NCBI GenBank assembly: GCA_032988165.1
Contig: JANTQF010000123.1
Location: 1 to 64,000 of the forward strand
Direction of reading: 5' to 3'
From: Emmonsiellopsis sp. PD_33
Lineage: Eukaryota > Ascomycota > Eurotiomycetes > Onygenales > Ajellomycetaceae
DNA length: 64,000 nucleotides
Every line of letters starts with the position of its first letter. Within the stretch, counting starts at the first letter, position 1. The position numbers and the translations under genes were made by a program. Shown here one piece after another: positions 57,070-64,000 of the stretch. The notes beneath the pieces are model-generated. The model ran no database searches. It was given only the letters and a program-made list of their open reading frames with translations, and was not told where the DNA came from.

Positions 57070-57207
57070 ATGTGCCATTATCGGTGGACAAAATACTTAG
57101 GGTGTGGATGTGAGGTTAATGTTTATAAACCATGTCCCTCAAATTGTGCGAACCCTCCCGTCGCTCCTGGCGGTGCTGTGAGCGGCAAGTGCAGGTTCTG
57201 TCGCTAG
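57070..57207 (+). CDS. Very small cysteine-rich protein
   Basis: A 45-residue ORF beginning MCHYRWTKYLGCGCEV and ending GKCRFCR, with seven cysteines (C2, C12, C14, C22, C26, C41, C44) arranged as CxC, CxxxC and CxxC. The frame is open upstream to 56965, but those residues look like chance; starting at MCHY matches the MC-x-Y start of the neighbouring small ORF at 57519. No signal peptide, so probably intracellular; metal binding is plausible. Small MC-initiated cysteine-rich proteins occur in Eurotiomycete genomes without known function. No experimental support; conservation would be the test. Confidence 0.5.
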   Translation: MCHYRWTKYLGCGCEVNVYKPCPSNCANPPVAPGGAVSGKCRFCR

Positions 57208-57518
57208 ATCGGTATTTGTCGGACTCGGTGAAAGCCCCTCGGGTTGAATGTGCCATTCAACCTGGCTACTGTACTTGCCGTGTATCACGGCGGTGATTTC
57301 CTACTAGGTTTGAATTCGAGTTCAGGATATATTTATTATCTCCTTTTCTCCTTGCTTCTCTCTCTCTCTCTCTCTTTATTTCTGTTAACACCCGCCATCG
57401 CATTCCATCTGCTGCAAAGTTATCCCGCCTTTACAAACCAACCGCATCGACATCCTCTTTCCCTAACCCTTCGTTCGCCAATACGAACCCAGCAGGAACA
57501 CAAGCAGAACGAACGACC

Positions 57519-57689
57519 ATGTGTGAATACATAGAACACGAGCGAAAGTGTGCCCACGCATACATCGAGGTAAACACATGTGACCCGGCCGATAGGAAGG
57601 GGGAGTTGTGCAAGCCGATAGTCCCGGTGCCAGGCGATCCTATCGACGAGTACTGCTCGAGATGTATCGAGAAGGGCCTCAACAAATGA
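57519..57689 (+). CDS. Very small cysteine-rich protein, possible relative of the preceding ORF
   Basis: A 56-residue ORF beginning MCEYIEHERKCAHAYIEV and ending EYCSRCIEKGLNK, with six cysteines (C2, C11, C21, C31, C46, C49). It shares with the ORF at 57070 the MC-x-Y start, a spaced cysteine series and a terminal CxxC; the two are 311 nt apart on the same strand. T/C-rich sequence (CT repeats at 57357-57375) precedes it, as in fungal promoters. It is too short for usual gene-calling cutoffs. Function unknown. Confidence 0.5.
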   Translation: MCEYIEHERKCAHAYIEVNTCDPADRKGELCKPIVPVPGDPIDEYCSRCIEKGLNK

Positions 57690-59262
57690 GGGAGGGTGAT
57701 TCGGGGAATGTGTATTCATTCATGTTTTCTATGGATCACCAGAATCTAGCGCCGTCTAAGTACCTCTCGGGCTTGACAGACAAGCTAGATCTTTTAAAAG
57801 ACTAGCACTTTGTGACTATTTGAAAGTCCTCTCCCTCTATCTCACTTCCTCCGCCCTCTACACAGCTTCCCTATTGCAGCATCTACCCGACAGATAGTCA
57901 GTTCTACATTTCTATGCAACGACAAAAGGAGCATAATCCGCTGCGCATTCACATTTCGGCTATCTTTCTCCTTAGCACATATCCCCGCCATCACCCCCTG
58001 CCATCAACTCCAGCCCATGTACGCCCACGCAGCGACAAGAATCCATAGAGAAACCAAAAAAAGACGCCATATTTCATTGGTAACTAACTATGCGCAATCT
58101 CACGAACGCAACCACTGGGAGCTTTCAAGTTCTTTCAAGTTCAAATGTCACAAAGCCCTGAAGCATAACCGGCTCTGCGGCGTGCCCATTAGGGAGGGCC
58201 GAGCCTCTCGATGGAAAATGTGATAGTTAGTAGTATCTTATGGTGGACGACTGACTACATTAGGCTGGACTGAATTGCTGAAGGTCGACTATGGGTGGGA
58301 GTTTAGTGTTGAGGGGTTAACGCTGCTCCTTTCTTTTTCTTTGGGGGATTTCTTTTGCTTTATTATCATTTCCGGGTACTAGGGGTTGTTTCTTTGCAGC
58401 CCCCCCTTTCATTCTTTCTTTCCCTCTTTCCCTTTCCCTTCATTGCTTTTCTTAAGTTTGGTCTCGCAGCCAAACACCCCACCCAACCAATCTTTCTTTC
58501 TTTCTTTCTTTCTTCCCTCCACGTTCTTTATTGTGATTTCCAAGTTGAAAATCACAAATCACAAATTGCAAACCAAATTATTTCACCACATCATTCATGT
58601 ACCACCTCCACCTTGCAATTTACAGTTATCAAGATAAACTGCCACCCCCCCATATCAAGACCCACTTACTTTGATGGTGCCTTGTGCAAAACCTCTCAAA
58701 TGTCATGAACAAGTAATTAAATCAACCCAATAATTCCCATCCTGCTCCGCGCATTGGGCGGAGTATAGATGAGGAGTATAATATTAACCACAACCCATAC
58801 AATACCCCGCGGAGTATATATGCTTGAAAACATCGCCATAAGCTATTTTATACGCAACGAAGTTAGAAGATCCAATTAAGTCCCGACCAGTCTATCTACC
58901 TACCCTCTACTCATACTATGCGTACAGCTATACTACCAATTCAATTATACAAAGATAGCCAGCGGAGATGAAGAGAAGGGATAGCACGGGAGGGATAGAT
59001 AGGTAACTAGTAACCTGCAAGTAATAGAGTGAGCGAGTGAGTGAGGAGTAGGAGGTATGGTGTTGGACATTCAATGTCTCGGGCGAGAGAGAGGCTTGTC
59101 GAGGTTGAGTTGAGGAGCGAGTCGGTTGGCTTGGGCAGGGGACAGCAGGAGCAGCAACTGGTGAAGTTGTGATCCCTCCGCATCAATTTTAATCATGGCT
59201 TCAACTATGTTCGTGCATACCAGACCAAATCTGGGGAAATAATAAACACCTACATAATGGCT
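57690..59262. other. Intergenic region, 1.6 kb
   Basis: No gene recognised. Contains a TTTC microsatellite (58491-58514) and GCGGAGTATA motifs near 58753 and 58810. The ORFs 58017-58223 and 58355-58708 are low-complexity. Confidence 0.45.
58491..58514. repeat. TTTC microsatellite
   Basis: About six tandem TTTC units. Confidence 0.9.
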
Positions 59263-59271
59263 CTCACTCAA
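59263..59271. repeat. Target site duplication, left copy
   Basis: CTCACTCAA, identical to 60010-60018 on the other side of the element. Confidence 0.9.
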
Positions 59272-60009
59272 GGGTCCAGCTAAATCCACCACATGTTTAC
59301 GCTATTTTCACCACATCTTTTTACACTAAGCCTGATTGGGAATATTAAGCGGTCTATTTTCACCCAAGGCAGATGACACTAAACTGAAAAGGGAAAAAGG
59401 GAGTCTATTTCCACCCACAGGCGTGACCCTGGGCGTAGGGGGTAGAGGGAGATTTTCAAGCATATTGTAGATGTATTCCTTGATTAATCTATCTCTACAG
59501 AGTAGATAATAAAAGATATGAATAATGCTAGGGACAGCCAAAAAACAGGGGAAAATGCATGTAGATAATCACATAATATCTAATATTAAGGAGAATATTC
59601 CCTCAGGGGGGGAAATCAATTTCAATGACTTCCACAACATGTTCCACAACAGTGGGAGTGGTGGTAGGAATTTCATCATTTTCAGGCTCAGAATCACCTA
59701 AATCACTAGGGGCACTGAAGAATTTGATATCACTGCTTCCATCCATGATGAATATGAGGTGAAATAATGTAGTAGTGGTTCAATTAATTCAATTTGTAGA
59801 GGGTAGAGGACAATGTTGCAAGTTGGCACTGCAGAGTGATTCCCCTGATGACTAATACACTCATGGGTGGAAATAGACTCCCTTTTTCCCTTTTGGGTTT
59901 AGTGTATTATCCCTTGGGTGAAAATAGACTGCTTAATTTTCCTAATTGGGTTTAGCATGGAAATCTGTGGTGAAAATAGTCAAAACATGTGGTAGATTTA
60001 GCTGGACCC
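59272..60009. mobile_element. Non-autonomous DNA transposon, Mutator-like
   Basis: A 738-bp element with terminal inverted repeats of 146 nt each (59272-59417 and 59864-60009). The outer ends are GGGTCCAGCTAAATC on the left and its near-exact complement on the right. Matching inner blocks include CTATTTTCACCACA, AGTCTATTTTCACCCAAGG (one mismatch on the left) and GGGAGTCTATTTCCACCCA. It is flanked by a perfect 9-bp direct repeat, CTCACTCAA (59263-59271 and 60010-60018). Long inverted repeats plus 9-bp duplications are the hallmark of Mutator-like elements. The 446-nt interior has no transposase, so mobilisation would need an autonomous relative elsewhere. The well-kept ends and perfect duplication suggest a fairly recent insertion. 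Confidence 0.9.
59603..59746 (-). CDS. Small acidic ORF inside the transposon
   Basis: An intact 47-codon ORF on the minus strand, beginning MDGSSDIKFFSAPSDLGD and ending VIEIDFPP. It is acidic and Thr/Pro-containing and not low-complexity. It may be the N-terminal stub of a deleted transposase or a captured host fragment; it could also be chance. No domain recognised. Confidence 0.3.
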   Translation of the reverse strand: MDGSSDIKFFSAPSDLGDSEPENDEIPTTTPTVVEHVVEVIEIDFPP

Positions 60010-60018
60010 CTCACTCAA
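60010..60018. repeat. Target site duplication, right copy
   Basis: CTCACTCAA, identical to 59263-59271. Confidence 0.9.
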
Positions 60019-60560
60019 TCCAGAGTTTTTTTTTTTTTTTTTTTTGGAAAGGCTGAGATTCATGGTGGTTGGTTGGCCAAGGTAGCTTAAAATATAAAAA
60101 AGGTACACCCTGCACCAAGAGGGGTGAAAAAAAAGGAAGAGCGAGAAAAAAAAAAAAAAAAAAAAGTCAGTGGCCAGATTAGGCAAAGCTCGACAGTTCC
60201 TGCAATGGTAGCATTCTCAGGCTTGTATTCTCCGCAATTAAATTCGGCTTTTACTACTATTATTAACCCTTAGAAACTTATAAGAAAGGGGGCGAGAAAA
60301 GGTGGCTGGGGTTTAAAGTAAATTAAGCATTAGCTACTTCATACTTTTATGAATGGATTGAGGCAATCTAATACCTGTAGGAAGGTTGAAGATCTCTCAT
60401 ATTGCTACACTAGCAAGGAATCTATCTACCATGTGATCACATAAGCACACTACACCTAATTAGGAGGCTGGAGGTGTATAGCCAACACCCTCTCTTAGGT
60501 AGAGCTACATATATAGATCTCATGAAAAAACACTGAAAAACAACAAAACATCATCTAATA
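60019..60560. other. Transition from gene-rich to AT-rich sequence
   Basis: Contains a T tract (60029-60046), an A tract (60148-60168) and then increasingly AT-rich sequence. No gene seen. Part may be a retroelement long terminal repeat, but I cannot place its ends. Confidence 0.4.
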
Positions 60561-63500
60561 GTAGAAAAACCTAGATACATGATCAGACTTACTACTTTCT
60601 GTTATTTCCTATTAGAATCTCTAGTAAATTAATGAAACATATAAATACAATTATGTCTAAAGATTTTATAAAGCTGTCTATGGTTATTTCAGCTGTTAGA
60701 ATATAATCTAGTAAGATAACATCATTTTTCAATTAAGATTATGAATAGTAAAATTACATGTCTATATACTTACTATAAACTATAATTATAGTAATTTAAG
60801 TAAGATTAATAGTACTCTTATTATTTATATAAATCTATATAGAAGATATAATTATAAATTTAAACTCTTATATAAGATTTTAGATTTATATTATCTTATA
60901 AATTACTTTACTAAGTATAATATATTTAGCTTCATTTAAACTAAGAGATATACAGACCTATTTAGTAGATTATCATAATATTAGAAATTCTGTAAGCTTA
61001 AAGATATAACTAGATGTAGATTTTTAATTGTTATTTAATAAACCTACTCAATTGGAATCTATATATCTAATGAGGAGGTAGATATTATTTGAAAACTTAG
61101 AGATTAAATTATTCTTAGCTATATGATATCTATAAAAGAGGCTTATATTTAAGGTTTTTTTTAAATATTGAATGATATGTAATAATATCTTTTATGATTT
61201 TAGAGTTAGATTAAAGCTACACTATCTAAATAATAAGACTATATATATAATATTAGACTGAGTTTTAACTATAAGATATTAAATACATCCTACATCCTAT
61301 TAATAACATTACTTTATAAAACCTACTTTACTCTCAGAAATAAGAAAATCATTAATATGAAAAGCTTTCTTTATAAGTATACAAATTATAATAGTATTAT
61401 TCATATAGAAATCCTCTACTAATCATTTAATATAATATTAGTAAGTTAACTTAATCTTCTTAGATAAATAATCAATCTTCATATCTAAATATTTTTATAA
61501 TTTATATAAATTCTTAATCTTCAGCTTTTTATTGAGAGCTTTCATCAATCAATCAGCCTTCTCTGAAATCTCAGAGATTATATTTAAATTATTAATATAG
61601 ATGATTATATAGAGATATGATATCTCCTTATGATATTAGAGAGTAAGATTATATGAACTTATAATGAATTCTAATTCAATAAGATAGATTATTAAAAAGT
61701 TATATTAAATTTTTACAGCTGAATTCAGGCTGTAAAAACTCTCTCCTATAGTGTAGATAAATGTATTTAAAGTGTTATCTTTAAATTCAGTAAGTTACCT
61801 CATATAAATTTCCTTATCTAAATAACTATATAAATAGGCTAGTATAATGTCTGTCTGCTATAATATCTACCCAAGCTTTATAGTGACTGTGAATAATATG
61901 TAGTTTATAATGTTAATTATAATAAATATATAAGTTTCCTTCCTATTACCCTTCTTGAGCTAGTTATCACAAATTATTTAATAAGATTTTCATAAGATTC
62001 CATCTGAATTCACATTCAGATCTTAAGGTCAGTCTTTTTTAATAAACACTTAGTAATCTAAGGCTACTAATTTCCTAACCAGTATATTAAAATGGGAGAT
62101 AAGATGCCACATTTTTTAATATTATAAATTAATAATTTTATATTACATTGATTTTTATCAGTACTCATCTACTCTCTCTAGCCTTAATATAGTATTCTTA
62201 AATAATTTAGATAGACTGTTTATATCAGGTAAGAGGATATAGATCATAAAAGACTTTATAAATTATATTTATAAGTTATTCAGATTGCTTATAGAGGCCT
62301 CTATGTCATCTTCCATATAAATTAGTTTATTTATTGGCTTAATAGGGGTCTCAGGGTTGAGTAGATCCTATGAGAAGTAAATTCTACACTTAGAATTTTT
62401 AATATTATCTTTACTAAATTTAATATTTAATAAAGAAATTATCTTATCTTCTTCAGAATCTTAGAGTTAAAAAATTGATATTCTAATAAATCTAATTAAT
62501 TTATATAGTCTTATATAAGAAGATAGCTTATCTGCTAGCTTCTGTGAGCTATGCAGGTAAGTATATGTAGGCACTCCAATGCAATGAAAATGCTTCACCT
62601 GAAATAACATATTAAATAAAGTATATACTAGAATTATATGAGAGCTAGGGGTAATTAAATCTGCTATCTGCAGCCAGAACTTTTCATTATATAGAACTAT
62701 AAATATTAGAATGTTATTCATAATATCTATAATTATATATAGAATGTTTGCCTAGAACTTCTTGAGTAATTTACTCTAATTAAGAATTACTCTTATATAT
62801 TCTATTATTATATAAATGCTATACTTAGAGACTTCATTCTAATATAATAATTATAATATAGTTAGTTCTCATTTAATCTCTTATCAGATCATCAGATTAA
62901 TTATTTTACTGAACTGAAAAACACCATCTATATCTATATATAGGAATGCTGAGGCTATAAACCCTATATTCCATATAAATTTAAGCTAGTAATTAAAAGT
63001 CTTAATTACTTTATTCTTTATTTTAAGAAAATAAACTTATCTATAACATGTTGCATTGTACATCATAAGCATATAATATTTTATCTCTTACTAGAATTTT
63101 AGAGGGTAGTCAGATAGATCATCCAACATTTTATCCTCTCTTATAAGATTAATGTGAATCTTTTTAATTAGGTGAACTAATTAAGGTATAAAGGTCTTAG
63201 AGAAATGCTAAGTCATACCAGTTTTAATATAATTCTTATAATAGAACTTAGATTTTAGGCTAATTATTTTGATGCCTACATGAGGATTCTTAGATATTAT
63301 AATAATAGTATTTGCATGGACATGCCTGAGGTCTCTATATTACTCTATAAGTATTTTATCAATTAAAGGCAGCTCTGTGTCATGCTCTTACACCAGTGAT
63401 ATGTTATTTCACCAGCCAGATATCCTGCAACTGCCTCATTGAACTTCATCATATATATTGTCATATATCTCATCATAGAGTTCTGCCCAGGCCTGGTCAG

Positions 63501-64000
63501 AGCACAGCATTATAGATAGATTCAGCAGCTCCAGGAAGTTCTATATAGATAGCTACTGACCTCCCAGACTTGCTGAAGATCAGCAATTCATTTACAATTC
63601 TACCTAACATTTGGAAATCCTCTCATCTATTTACCTATGTATTTCCCCCTTCATGATATCAAGATATCTACCTCCTCTAGCCTAGCAAAGCTCTCATTGA
63701 CAAACTCTACCTCTCTAAGCTCTGAATAGTCTAACCTACTTATTGGCTCCTCATCCCTTCTGAGCATCAACTGATATGATGCTATCTCTATTCCTAATAT
63801 AATAGTATCATCACTTAGATATTGAAGTATACTTACAATTTGAATCACTCTTCAGTCTACCTCAGATCAGCATTCATCAATATGTCAAACTCTTTGAACC
63901 AACAGGCTATGAATATCCATGCTAGATCTGATGTCCCTCCTAATAATATATCTATCTCATCAGGGGATCATCAAACTTCTCCAGCCAACACACTACCAAA
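60560..64000 (-). mobile_element. Decayed Ty1/copia retrotransposon in AT-rich block
   Basis: Extremely AT-rich sequence with TA-rich words and stops in every frame. Minus-strand translation keeps traces of a copia polyprotein in the expected order. A gag-like open piece lies at 63848-63651 (IVSILQYLSDDTIILGIEIA) with acidic remnants near 63430-63510. The integrase-end motif is at 62721-62467 (HFHCIGVPTYTYLHSSQKLA, then DKLSSYIRLYKLIRFIRIS). A reverse-transcriptase C-terminal trace lies around 61350-61520 (read through stops as KYLDMKIDYLSKKIKLTYYY). Many stops sit where Gln codons are expected, as C-to-T change would produce. The pattern fits repeat-induced point mutation. The 5' part extends past the window edge. 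Non-functional. Confidence 0.7.

Noticed and set aside
60029..60168. T tract and A tract as ends of a further inverted-repeat element
   Set aside because: Only homopolymers match; flanking sequence is not inverted-repeated and no target duplication is visible.
1..64000. CRISPR arrays, bacterial operons, tRNA and rRNA genes
   Set aside because: No regularly spaced repeats of CRISPR type, no operon layout, and no cloverleaf or rRNA core that I could recognise by eye; a covariance-model scan would be decisive for RNA genes.

Overview
This is eukaryotic DNA from a filamentous ascomycete. The evidence is short introns (about 50-220 nt) with GTATGT/GTAAGT-type donors, CT-rich sequence before start codons, and a gene set (Rad4, Sup35, Tsr2, Bfr2, Ind1, Ran-binding protein, fungal NLR) that reads like Eurotiomycetes. 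The AT-rich, stop-riddled retroelement block at the right end suggests Onygenales (Ajellomycetaceae-like), but that placement is an inference. I found no bacterial genes, CRISPR array or convincing tRNA. Gene models were joined by hand from splice signals; reading phase closes exactly in every multi-exon gene except the alpha/beta hydrolase at 44.6-47.7 kb.

Layout. 0-12 kb: an F-box protein (-), a 1316-residue coiled-coil protein (+) and Rad4/XPC (+). 12-16 kb: aldo-keto reductase (-) and fructosamine kinase (-). 16.3-21.3 kb: a fungal NOD-like receptor joining a lipase-like alpha/beta hydrolase, a NACHT ATPase and a diverged WD40 array (+). 22.5-36 kb: an SQ/TQ-rich nuclear-type protein (+), a BSD-domain protein (+), a Ran-GTP-binding protein (-) head-to-head with eRF3/Sup35 (+), Tsr2 (-) and a type II membrane protein resembling a glycosyltransferase (-). 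36-39.5 kb is gene-poor with a minisatellite.

39.5-47.7 kb: an ACS-family MFS transporter (-) divergent from a flavin monooxygenase (+), followed by an HSL-type hydrolase (+), possibly a small metabolic cluster. 48-55.5 kb: Ind1 (-) divergent from Bfr2 (+), a short-chain dehydrogenase (-) and a Tudor splicing factor (-). 55.5-60 kb is almost gene-free, but holds two tiny cysteine-rich ORFs missed by a length cutoff and a well-preserved Mutator-like non-autonomous element with 146-nt inverted repeats and a 9-bp target duplication. From about 60.5 kb to the end the sequence becomes very AT-rich and contains a decayed Ty1/copia element on the minus strand, apparently damaged by repeat-induced point mutation.

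Most genes are independent housekeeping units (DNA repair, translation termination, ribosome biogenesis, nuclear transport, complex I assembly). The accessory interest lies in the NLR, the transporter-monooxygenase-hydrolase group, the small cysteine-rich pair and the mobile elements.
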